From: Campylobacterales bacterium
GTDB taxonomy: Bacteria; Campylobacterota; Campylobacteria; Campylobacterales; QNZT01
Reading direction: 5' to 3'
NCBI GenBank assembly: GCA_027056215.1
Contig: JALULO010000232.1
Span: 1-6,867 of the forward strand
DNA length: 6,867 nt
The position numbers and the translations under genes are program-made. This document shows positions 1 through 6,197 of the stretch, piece by piece; position 1 is the first letter of the stretch; every line of letters begins with the position of its first letter. Below the pieces are notes generated by a model. That model saw nothing but the letters and a program-made list of their open reading frames with translations, did no database searches and was not told the DNA's origin.

Positions 1-3
1 ACT

Positions 4-9
4 TATAAT
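4..9 (+). promoter_or_regulatory. Probable sigma70 -10 box for the first barrel-SPOR gene
   Basis: A perfect TATAAT hexamer lies 30 nt before the ATG at 40. Transcription would begin near position 16, giving a leader of about 24 nt that contains the AAAGGAG ribosome binding site at 27-33. The -35 region falls outside the window, so the promoter cannot be judged fully. Campylobacterota sigma70 promoters usually rely on the -10 box and a T-rich upstream region rather than a clear -35. Confidence 0.5.
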
Positions 10-39
10 CGATCCAGTTTGATACAAAAGGAGTAAATA

Positions 40-1062
40 ATGAATGGATTTTTAAAAAGTACAGGTCTTATGATCTTAGCAGGTGCTTTGGTGGGTGTAT
101 CCGCAGCAAAAATAGAGATTACCCCAACACTTTCTAAACAGATTTCTAAAAAAGAGAAGACGTTAGATGATAGCAAAGTGATGCTTGGTATTCGGGGTAC
201 AGCGTTTATCAATGACAATGTAGGTCTTCAAGCAGTTTTAGAATCTTCTAACAACAATAAAACACTTGGAACAGGTGGCACTTATGGTAAAAGTGATATT
301 GAAAGAGGCACACTAAATGCTGTTTATGAAGTGACGGGTCATAGAGTACGTCCATATGGTGTTGTCGGTGTTGGATATGAAAGAACCCATGATGATAGTT
401 TACATACTGTAACACATAACAATGACGACTCTCAAGTATTTTACAATGCCGGTGTTGGTGTAAAATTTGGTATCAATAAAAATATTGATCTTGTAACGGA
501 AGTTAAAGCTATTCATAAAGTAGAAAATAGTGATGATGATATCATAGGTACAGTTGGTGTGGGTGTAAAATTTGGTGAAAATGCGCAAAAAACACCAACT
601 TGTGCAGCCCCTAAAGCACTCTCTTTACAACAGTTCTCAAAGATGTGTAAAACACCGACTCCCGCTCCTGTTGCGGTAGTATCTACAGCGCCTGTAGTTA
701 TGCCTGTACAGCCACAACAAGTCGTTCAAAATGTTCGTGTTCAACAACCCGTAGAACAACAAGTGCAAACTCCAGAAAACTGTGTCGTTGAAGTAGATCA
801 GAGTGTTGAAGTTCCTGCCGGAGATGTTATCCCTGAAGGTGAGTATGTACAGATGGCTGCACTTTTTAAAGGAAATGGTACTTTGTTGACTAGTAAATTA
901 GAAAGAAAAAACTATCCTTATACTATGTATAATACTAAGCGTTTTGGAAAAGATGCTACTTTAGTACTTGTAGGTCCGTATGAAAGCACTAAAGAAGCAC
1001 GTGTTGCATTAAGATATCTTAAGCGATTATCTAGAAAAGCATTTATAAAAAGATTTCCATAA
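40..1062 (+). CDS. OmpA-like outer-membrane beta-barrel protein with C-terminal SPOR domain (paralog 1)
   Basis: This is a 340-residue secreted protein, probably linking the outer membrane to peptidoglycan. Residues 1-23 form a signal peptide with a hydrophobic core and a Ser-Ala-Ala end. Residues 24-179 contain alternating amphipathic strands like those of a small 8-stranded OmpA-type barrel, including RPYGVVGVGYE (104-114) and a strand motif GVGVKFG found twice (138-144 and 173-179). Residues 180-265 are a Pro/Val/Gln-rich linker with Cys188, Cys203 and Cys248. Residues 267-340 (GEYVQMAALFKG onward) resemble a SPOR domain, a family that binds denuded septal glycan. The start is supported by AAAGGAG at 27-33, six nt before the ATG. 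The downstream gene is a diverged paralog with the same layout. Domain calls come from reading the residues; the barrel call is less certain than the SPOR call. Function is inferred from architecture only. Confidence 0.8.
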   Translation: MNGFLKSTGLMILAGALVGVSAAKIEITPTLSKQISKKEKTLDDSKVMLGIRGTAFINDNVGLQAVLESSNNNKTLGTGGTYGKSDIERGTLNAVYEVTGHRVRPYGVVGVGYERTHDDSLHTVTHNNDDSQVFYNAGVGVKFGINKNIDLVTEVKAIHKVENSDDDIIGTVGVGVKFGENAQKTPTCAAPKALSLQQFSKMCKTPTPAPVAVVSTAPVVMPVQPQQVVQNVRVQQPVEQQVQTPENCVVEVDQSVEVPAGDVIPEGEYVQMAALFKGNGTLLTSKLERKNYPYTMYNTKRFGKDATLVLVGPYESTKEARVALRYLKRLSRKAFIKRFP

Positions 1063-1069
1063 GCAAATC

Positions 1070-1093
1070 ACAAACGGAGAAATCTCCGTTTGT
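1070..1093 (+). terminator. Perfect 10-bp hairpin after the first barrel-SPOR gene, possible terminator
   Basis: ACAAACGGAG (1070-1079) and CTCCGTTTGT (1084-1093) are exact reverse complements around an AAAT loop, starting 7 nt after the stop codon. The position suits a transcription terminator. However, no U-tract follows directly: the next bases are AAGCATCTC, and the first long T run (CTTTTTT) begins about 33 nt later. It may be a weak or atypical terminator, or a 3'-end stabilising hairpin that lets some read-through reach the second gene. Confidence 0.55.
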
Positions 1094-1190
1094 AAGCATC
1101 TCTTGTTAACACACTTCATTTCCTCTCTTTTTTATTAAATATTTTTTTCTCATAACCGATATACGCATAGAATATATTATATATACGAGG
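1094..1190 (+). promoter_or_regulatory. AT-rich intergenic promoter region for the second barrel-SPOR gene
   Basis: Between the hairpin and the next gene the sequence is very rich in T (runs at about 1127-1135 and 1142-1148), followed by TAGAAT at 1168-1173 and TATTAT at 1175-1180, either of which could be a -10 box. TAGAAT would start transcription near 1180 and leave a short leader containing CGAGGA (1186-1191). TATTAT would leave almost no leader. T-rich tracts in place of a -35 are typical of Campylobacterota promoters. The exact -10 cannot be decided by eye. Confidence 0.4.
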
Positions 1191-1197
1191 AATTTTG

Positions 1198-2241
1198 ATG
1201 AAAAAATTAAAGCTTATAACAGCTGCGTTATGCTCTGCTATTGTACTTCAAGCTGCACAGGATCCATTTACCTACCATCTTAGTGGTTATTTTGGTAAAA
1301 ATATGGCAGATAAAAGTTCAAAAATGCGTAATGATACGCTTTATGGAATCAGAGCAACCACGATGCTTACCAGTTTTTATGGTTTGGGTATCGGATATGA
1401 GAGAATTGATAAGATAGATATCAAAGATAGTTCTAAAACTGTAGATCTCCAGCGTATCTATACAGAAGTTGAAGTTGATGGTGAAGAACAGTATCATGTA
1501 GTTCCATACATAACATTTGGTGTTGGTTATGAGTTTTTGAGTGATGACGTTATAGTAGAAGGTAATAAATATGATGTATCACAAGCTTATGTTAGTGCAG
1601 GTTTGGGTTTTAGATATAACTTTATCCCCGAACTAAGCATGATGTTGGAAGCAAATGCGCTGTGGAAAACAGATACTTCAGATTTATCATATAATGGTAT
1701 CTTGGGATTAGTTTATCATATAAATGCAACAACATGTGACAATACTTACGTAACACAGCGCATGAAAGAGCGACCTCAGGATAGAAATATTATTCATACT
1801 GGTAGTGTAAATAACGTTTCTGGCTGGCGTAAACATGCAAATATAACAGAGCCAAGTATAGTGACCCCTGTAAAAACAGCTATAAGATATAAAAGAAAAA
1901 TAGTTCCCGTACGGACTTTACATCATAATAGTGTTATCATAGATGCAGTAAAAACTCAGAGAAAAGTACATAAACACATCACAAAACGTAGACATAAAAG
2001 TGTCATTAGAAAAAATGGTGAATTTTATATCATGTTAGGTGCATTTAAAGAAAAAAAATCCATTCATGGTATGGTTTCTAAACTTGAAAAAAAGGATATC
2101 GCTTATCTTTTAAAAGATAATCATAAAAAGGGATTAACCTATGTTGTAGCCGGAGCTTATAGCAATAGGTTAGCTGCCCAAAAAGAGTTACATAAATTAA
2201 GAAAGATACAAAAGGATGCTTATATAGCAAAAATGAACTAG
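1198..2241 (+). CDS. OmpA-like outer-membrane beta-barrel protein with basic linker and SPOR domain (paralog 2)
   Basis: This 347-residue protein is a tandem paralog of the preceding gene. I start it at the ATG at 1198 because CGAGG ends 7 nt upstream; an in-frame TTG at 1195 is too close. Residues 1-20 are a signal peptide ending LQAA. Residues 21-175 form the putative barrel, and VPYITFGVGYEFLSDD (102-117) matches the RPYGVVGVGYERTHDD region of paralog 1. A single cysteine outside the signal peptide, Cys180, lies just after the last strand, like Cys188 of paralog 1. Residues 181-272 are a linker that becomes strongly basic, with many Lys, Arg and His between 226 and 272. Residues 274-347 (GEFYIMLGAFKEK onward) are a SPOR-like domain. 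It probably anchors outer membrane to peptidoglycan. Role and localisation are inferred; the paralogy is visible in the residues. Confidence 0.8.
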   Translation: MKKLKLITAALCSAIVLQAAQDPFTYHLSGYFGKNMADKSSKMRNDTLYGIRATTMLTSFYGLGIGYERIDKIDIKDSSKTVDLQRIYTEVEVDGEEQYHVVPYITFGVGYEFLSDDVIVEGNKYDVSQAYVSAGLGFRYNFIPELSMMLEANALWKTDTSDLSYNGILGLVYHINATTCDNTYVTQRMKERPQDRNIIHTGSVNNVSGWRKHANITEPSIVTPVKTAIRYKRKIVPVRTLHHNSVIIDAVKTQRKVHKHITKRRHKSVIRKNGEFYIMLGAFKEKKSIHGMVSKLEKKDIAYLLKDNHKKGLTYVVAGAYSNRLAAQKELHKLRKIQKDAYIAKMN

Positions 2242-2246
2242 CTTTT

Positions 2247-2255
2247 TGTTACAAT
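2247..2255 (+). promoter_or_regulatory. Extended -10 promoter motif directly before mqnE
   Basis: TGTTACAAT matches the extended -10 pattern TGn plus TACAAT (hexamer 2250-2255) and follows a run of five T. It lies in the 20-nt gap after the preceding gene, six nt before the mqnE ATG. Initiation about seven nt after the box would fall on the A of the ATG, giving a leaderless transcript. No Shine-Dalgarno sequence is present in this gap, which fits that reading. The transcription start is inferred. Confidence 0.45.
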
Positions 2256-2261
2256 CAAAGT

Positions 2262-3326
2262 ATGAAAAGCATTATCAAGAAAATAGAAAATAAAGAACGT
2301 TTAACATATGAAGAAGGGGTTAGGCTTTATGAGCTTGATCTCTTTACCCTCGGAACACTTGCAGATACTATCCGCCGTGACAAATGGCAAAATAAAAGTT
2401 TTTTTAATATAAACAGACATATAAACCCTACCAATGTTTGTAAAGATGTTTGTAAATTTTGTGCCTTTAGTGCAAGTCGTAAAAATCCTAATCAATATAC
2501 TATGACGCATGAAGAGATACTAAAGATTGTAGAAGATGCTACTCAGCGTGGTGTCAAAGAGGTACATATCGTCTCTGCGCATAATCCTGATGCAGGATTG
2601 CAGTGGTATATGGATATCTTCAAAAAGATTAAAGTTGCATATCCTGATATACATGTTAAAGCGCTAACTGCTGCTGAAATCAATTTTCTAGCCCAGTCGT
2701 ACAATAAAAGTTATGACGAAATCATCGACATGATGATTGAAAACGGTGTTGATTCCATGCCAGGTGGCGGGGCTGAAATATTTGATGAAGAAGTCAGAGC
2801 TTTTATCTGTAAAGGTAAAGTAAGCAGTGATGAATGGTTTGAGATACACAAACTTTGGCACAACAGAGGTCACATGTCAAATGCTACGATGCTTTTTGGG
2901 CATATCGAGCAAAAACATCATCGTATTGATCATATGGTCAGACTTCGTACCCTTCAGGATGAAACAGGTGGCTTTAATACCTTTATCCCACTTGTCTATC
3001 AAAGAGAAAACAACTTTTTAAATGTTGAAAATTTCCTCTCATCACAAGAGATTCTGAAAACGATGGCTATAAGCCGTATCATGCTTGATAATTTCCCTCA
3101 TATCAAGGCATACTGGGTTACATCTACAGTTAATCTTGCATTGGTTTCACAAGCTTATGGTGCAGATGATCTTGATGGTACGATAGAGAGAGAATCTATC
3201 AATTCAGCTGCTGGTGCAAATAGTGCAACAGGTATGGTTTTAGATGAATTTATAGCATTGATTCGAAACAGTGGCTATACACCGGTGGAGAGAGATAGCC
3301 TCTACCATGAACTAAATGTCTTTTAG
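2262..3326 (+). CDS. mqnE: Aminofutalosine synthase MqnE (radical SAM, menaquinone synthesis)
   Basis: MqnE joins the adenosyl part of S-adenosylmethionine to 3-[(1-carboxyvinyl)oxy]benzoate, giving aminofutalosine in the futalosine route to menaquinone; it acts in the cytoplasm. The 354-residue length is usual for the family. The radical SAM cluster motif CxxxCxxC is seen as Cys60, Cys64 and Cys67 (CKDVCKFCAF), preceded by NRHINPTNVC. This context favours MqnE over the related cyclase MqnC, which normally has a DRNINYTNVC-like stretch. GVKEVHIVSAHNPD (residues 95-108) and the Gly-rich SMPGGGAEIF (residues 164-173) also fit the family. It starts 20 nt after the preceding gene, with no Shine-Dalgarno site but an extended -10 motif just upstream, so it may be transcribed without a leader. 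Menaquinone is the expected respiratory quinone in Campylobacterota, and its production by this route fits the lineage. Confidence 0.95.
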   Translation: MKSIIKKIENKERLTYEEGVRLYELDLFTLGTLADTIRRDKWQNKSFFNINRHINPTNVCKDVCKFCAFSASRKNPNQYTMTHEEILKIVEDATQRGVKEVHIVSAHNPDAGLQWYMDIFKKIKVAYPDIHVKALTAAEINFLAQSYNKSYDEIIDMMIENGVDSMPGGGAEIFDEEVRAFICKGKVSSDEWFEIHKLWHNRGHMSNATMLFGHIEQKHHRIDHMVRLRTLQDETGGFNTFIPLVYQRENNFLNVENFLSSQEILKTMAISRIMLDNFPHIKAYWVTSTVNLALVSQAYGADDLDGTIERESINSAAGANSATGMVLDEFIALIRNSGYTPVERDSLYHELNVF

Positions 3327-3342
3327 ACTCTTTATTTTATTG

Positions 3343-3351
3343 TGTTATCAT
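3343..3351 (+). promoter_or_regulatory. Extended -10 promoter motif directly before the DUF3108 gene
   Basis: TGTTATCAT fits TGn plus a TATCAT hexamer (3346-3351) after the T-rich stretch TTTATTTTAT. It is in the 30-nt gap after mqnE and ends five nt before the ATG at 3357. A start six to eight nt downstream would fall on or just inside the start codon, so the mRNA would be leaderless or have a leader of a base or so. No purine-rich ribosome binding site is visible. The arrangement closely repeats that in front of mqnE. Confidence 0.4.
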
Positions 3352-3356
3352 GAAAT

Positions 3357-4064
3357 ATGATTAAGATTTTAATAACACTTTTTATGGCGGTTACGCTGGC
3401 TTTTACAGCACCTTTACACTCGATGCGTGCAGAATATGATATATCATATGCGATTTTTGGTGTCATTGGACACTCTTCTGCGTCGTTAAAAGTTGCTAAA
3501 AATACGTATACAATCCATATAGAAGCACGTGCAGCAGGTATTGCAAAGCTTATGAGTAATAATAGAGTAGAGATATATGAAAGTCGGGGTACGATTAGCG
3601 AGGGGAGATTGATCCCAGATGTCTTGGAAATCCATACTAAAAAAGGAGAACATTTTAGTGCATCAGAGTATTACCATTTTGATTATGCACATCAAAAGAT
3701 TCTTCATGTAACACAGATGAAAGATAGTGTCGGGGTTGATGAGAAAAAAGAAGTATTATCCTATTTTGCAAAAGATGATATCTTAACCCTCTTTTTTAAT
3801 CTGCCTCGTTATCTGAAAAAAAATCCTTGTATTACAAAAACATGTATTTTCAGAGCAATTGGTGCCAATAAAAAAGATGGGAATGTAGACATACAGAAAA
3901 TAGGGAAAAATTTTAAAGTACGCCTTCATCGTCGTATCTTTGCTAGCAAAGAAGGTGAAATGATGGTACATCTAACACCTCAGGGTATCTGTGATAGTGC
4001 TTTGTTAAAAGATGTGATCTTTTTTGGTGATGTAAAGTCAAAGGCTACTAAAATAGTATATTAA
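3357..4064 (+). CDS. Secreted DUF3108-type protein of unknown function
   Basis: This 235-residue protein resembles the DUF3108 family of uncharacterised periplasmic or envelope proteins. Residues 1-18 are a hydrophobic signal peptide; the cleavage site is unclear because Pro19 follows Ala18. The mature part begins with AEYDISYAIFGVIGHSSA (25-42), a typical DUF3108 opening in which a beta-strand precedes a small-residue turn. The rest alternates short strands, consistent with a beta-rich fold. Cys158 and Cys163 are five residues apart and Cys212 stands alone, so a disulfide is possible after export. No catalytic motif is recognised. It lies between mqnE and kdsA, 30 and 36 nt from them, which suggests an envelope role but does not prove one. 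It has no Shine-Dalgarno site. The family assignment is from pattern memory and is moderately sure; function is unknown. Confidence 0.75.
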   Translation: MIKILITLFMAVTLAFTAPLHSMRAEYDISYAIFGVIGHSSASLKVAKNTYTIHIEARAAGIAKLMSNNRVEIYESRGTISEGRLIPDVLEIHTKKGEHFSASEYYHFDYAHQKILHVTQMKDSVGVDEKKEVLSYFAKDDILTLFFNLPRYLKKNPCITKTCIFRAIGANKKDGNVDIQKIGKNFKVRLHRRIFASKEGEMMVHLTPQGICDSALLKDVIFFGDVKSKATKIVY

Positions 4065-4084
4065 TACCGCACCAACAAAAATAC

Positions 4085-4091
4085 AGAAGGA
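4085..4091 (+). promoter_or_regulatory. Ribosome binding site that decides the kdsA start
   Basis: The purine run AGAAGGA lies 9 nt before the ATG at 4101, a workable distance. It sits directly against the in-frame TTG at 4092, too close for initiation there. This favours the ATG and a protein that begins MILIAGPC. Confidence 0.65.
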
Positions 4092-4100
4092 TTGATAAAA

Positions 4101-4895
4101 ATGATACTGATAGCAGGACCGTGTGTTATAGAGAGTCGTGATAATTTGATGCGTATCGCGGAGGGCTTAACACGTTATAAAGAAGATAATGAGATTGATT
4201 TTTACTTTAAAGCCAGTTTCGACAAAGCAAACAGAACATCTTTGGATAGTTTTAGAGGTCCGGGGTTGCATGAAGGATTGAAGTTACTTGAAGAAGTCCA
4301 AAAAGAGTTCGGCTATAAACTGTTAACAGATGTTCATGAAGGGTGGCAGATAGAAGAGGCTTCTCATGTTGTAGATGTTTTACAGATTCCGGCATTTTTG
4401 TGTCGTCAAACAGATTTATTGGTTGCAGCTGCCAAAACAGAGTGTGTTGTCAATGTTAAAAAAGGGCAGTTTATGAATCCATCCGATATGGAATACTCAG
4501 CGTTAAAAGTACTACAAAGCCGAGGTGTTGATGAAGCCACATACGATAAAAGTGCTGATGCAAAGATGTGGCTGACAGAACGTGGGAGTAGTTTTGGTTA
4601 TGGAAATCTGGTTGTTGATATGCGTTCACTTGTGATCATGAGAGCATTTGCCCCAGTGATTTTTGATGCTACCCATGCTGTGCAGATGCCAGGAGGAGCG
4701 GGAGGAAAAAGTACTGGAAAACGAGAGTTTGTACCGCCACTTTCCCGTGCAGCGGCTGCTTTGGGTGTAGATGGATTCTTTTTTGAGACACATTTTGACC
4801 CCTCAATCGCCCTTAGTGATGGTCCAAATATGTTGCCTCTTGAAGATTTGTATCAAAGTATTGAGACGATTAAAAAGATTCAATCTGTTCTTTAA
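4101..4895 (+). CDS. kdsA: 3-deoxy-8-phosphooctulonate synthase KdsA, metal-dependent class
   Basis: KdsA condenses phosphoenolpyruvate with arabinose 5-phosphate to give Kdo 8-phosphate, the precursor of the Kdo that joins lipid A to the LPS core; it is cytoplasmic. The protein is 264 residues from the ATG at 4101, or 267 from the less likely TTG at 4092. Family motifs are IAGPCVIES (4-12), FKASFDKANRTS (36-47), FRGPG (51-55), DATHAVQMPGG (189-199) and ETHFDP (229-234). Cys8, His192, Glu229 and Asp240 match the four metal ligands of the Aquifex-type enzyme, with the same His-to-Glu (37) and Glu-to-Asp (11) spacing. This places it in the metal-dependent class; the E. coli-type enzyme has Asn in place of the Cys. 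It starts 36 nt after the DUF3108 gene and may be cotranscribed with it. A TATATT at 4057-4062 is a weak alternative promoter. Confidence 0.96.
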   Translation: MILIAGPCVIESRDNLMRIAEGLTRYKEDNEIDFYFKASFDKANRTSLDSFRGPGLHEGLKLLEEVQKEFGYKLLTDVHEGWQIEEASHVVDVLQIPAFLCRQTDLLVAAAKTECVVNVKKGQFMNPSDMEYSALKVLQSRGVDEATYDKSADAKMWLTERGSSFGYGNLVVDMRSLVIMRAFAPVIFDATHAVQMPGGAGGKSTGKREFVPPLSRAAAALGVDGFFFETHFDPSIALSDGPNMLPLEDLYQSIETIKKIQSVL

Positions 4896-4921
4896 TATGT
4901 CGATATTGTAGTATTACTTAT

Positions 4922-4926
4922 AAAGG
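4922..4926 (+). promoter_or_regulatory. Ribosome binding site of the flippase gene
   Basis: AAAGG lies six nt before the ATG at 4933 and supports that start. The 37-nt gap after kdsA contains no convincing terminator. An overlapping TATAAA (4919-4924) could be a -10 box but would place initiation at or next to the start codon, so cotranscription with kdsA is the simpler reading. Confidence 0.5.
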
Positions 4927-4932
4927 TTATGG

Positions 4933-6195
4933 ATGCAACAAAACGATGGAAGAAGTACGCTCTATAAACTCGGTGACAATTTTATTGCATTGATGGTTTT
5001 ACAGGGTGTTAACTACCTAGTACCTTTGATTGTCTTTCCTTATTTGGTTAGAGTGCTGGGTATTGACGGTTTTGGTTTGTACAACTTTATCTTTTATGTG
5101 ATATGGATGGGTGTGGTTATCAGCGATTATGGGTTTGATTTAACGGCTACAAAACTTGTTTCTATTCATAGAGAAGATAAAAAAAAGTTACATGAGATAT
5201 TTAGTGCTGTGATGCAAATAAAGCTTCTTTTGGCATTTGCTTTTTTACTTTTTTTAACACTTTTGATTTTACTTTTTGATAAGTTTGCGAAAGATGCACT
5301 GCTGTATTATTTGGCATTTGGCTTTGTGATTGGACAAGCACTATTTCCTGTCTGGTTTTTTCAGGGCATTGAACGTATGCGTTATATCACGTTACTTAAT
5401 GGTATTTCTAAACTAATCTTTACACTTTTGATCTTTGTTTTTGTGCATAGTAAAGCAGATTTAGATCTTGTATTTTTGTTTAATGCATTGGGATCTATTA
5501 TCGCAGGTGTATTGGCATTGATTATTGCTACTAAGCAGTTTGGTGTCAAATTTATACCACAATCATATGAAGTGTTACGATTTTATCTTATAGATGGCTG
5601 GTATGTTTTTCTCTCCCGTATAGCCGTTGAGATGTATACCTCTTTAAATATCGTTATATTAGGTCTATTTGTAAATGATACTACCCTTGGGTACTTTTCG
5701 ATTGTTGAAAAGATCATACGTGCACTTGGCAATATATTAGAGCCTTTAACACGTGCTGCATATCCTTATCTGGCAAAGTTGCATCAGAGCTCCTATAAGG
5801 ATTTTTACCGTAAAAATATCCAACTTTCACTTCTCATCGCACTTTTGATGATCCCTTTAACGTTTGGGGTATATAGTTATGTACAAGAGATTCTTTCTCT
5901 TATCTCTGGTAAAGAAGTGACACCTTTGATGTTACATATGTATCATATCATGGTGTGGATATTGGTGGTTTATCTTTATGGAAGTCAATTTACCAACATG
6001 TTGGTGATTCTTGAGAAAACAAAAATTTTAAATATAATCGTGGTGATTGCTTTGATCTTAAACGTGACTTTGGGGCTGGGCGCACTTTGGTTTGATGGTG
6101 TGATAGGGTTTACGTATATTTATCTTTTTATAGCACTATTTATTTCTACAATCAAAGGCTATTTTGTCTATTTTAAATATAAAGAACAGGTGTAA
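4933..6195 (+). CDS. Wzx-type polysaccharide flippase (oligosaccharide flippase family)
   Basis: This 420-residue integral membrane protein probably moves lipid-linked oligosaccharide units across the inner membrane during O-antigen, capsule or related glycan assembly. The N-terminal region NYLVPLIVFPYLVRVLG (27-43), then GFGLYNF (46-52) and DYGFDLTATK (65-74), is typical of RfbX/Wzx proteins of the polysaccharide biosynthesis family. FPVWFFQGIERM (138-149) is another hallmark. About 11-12 hydrophobic segments are visible, roughly at 15-40, 48-65, 95-115, 122-142, 152-171, 178-199, two in 214-246, 298-317, 334-357, 365-385 and 390-412. Length is normal. The start is supported by AAAGG six nt upstream. 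It follows kdsA by 37 nt, and the next gene begins 2 nt after its stop, indicating an operon. Wzx substrates cannot be read from sequence, so I leave the symbol blank. Confidence 0.9.
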   Translation: MQQNDGRSTLYKLGDNFIALMVLQGVNYLVPLIVFPYLVRVLGIDGFGLYNFIFYVIWMGVVISDYGFDLTATKLVSIHREDKKKLHEIFSAVMQIKLLLAFAFLLFLTLLILLFDKFAKDALLYYLAFGFVIGQALFPVWFFQGIERMRYITLLNGISKLIFTLLIFVFVHSKADLDLVFLFNALGSIIAGVLALIIATKQFGVKFIPQSYEVLRFYLIDGWYVFLSRIAVEMYTSLNIVILGLFVNDTTLGYFSIVEKIIRALGNILEPLTRAAYPYLAKLHQSSYKDFYRKNIQLSLLIALLMIPLTFGVYSYVQEILSLISGKEVTPLMLHMYHIMVWILVVYLYGSQFTNMLVILEKTKILNIIVVIALILNVTLGLGALWFDGVIGFTYIYLFIALFISTIKGYFVYFKYKEQV

Positions 6196-6197
6196 AT

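Noticed and set aside
457..576. Exact 15-nt repeat GGTGTAAAATTTGGT at 457-471 and 562-576
   Set aside because: It is in frame and encodes the same GVKFG beta-strand motif twice, so it is explained by repeated barrel strands and not by a mobile or regulatory repeat.
400..588. Reverse-strand open frame of 62 codons inside the first barrel gene
   Set aside because: It lies fully opposite a well-supported gene, has low-complexity Ile/Tyr/Phe-rich content typical of antisense to AT-rich code, and shows no recognisable motif.
1198..1260. Possible lipobox at Cys12 in the signal peptide of the second barrel protein
   Set aside because: The residues before the Cys (Ala-Ala-Leu) do not fit a lipobox and the Cys lies in the middle of the hydrophobic core; a normal signal peptidase I site after LQAA fits better.
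2301..2510. Reverse-strand open frame inside mqnE
   Set aside because: It overlaps the radical SAM cluster region of mqnE on the opposite strand and has no family features; it is a shadow.
2827..3021. Alternative-frame + strand open frame inside mqnE
   Set aside because: The mqnE frame is continuous and conserved here; this frame has no domain and no start signal.
4894..4907. Short inverted repeat AATAT-GTCG-ATATT after kdsA
   Set aside because: A five-bp stem of A-T pairs is too weak for a terminator and is expected by chance in AT-rich intergenic DNA.
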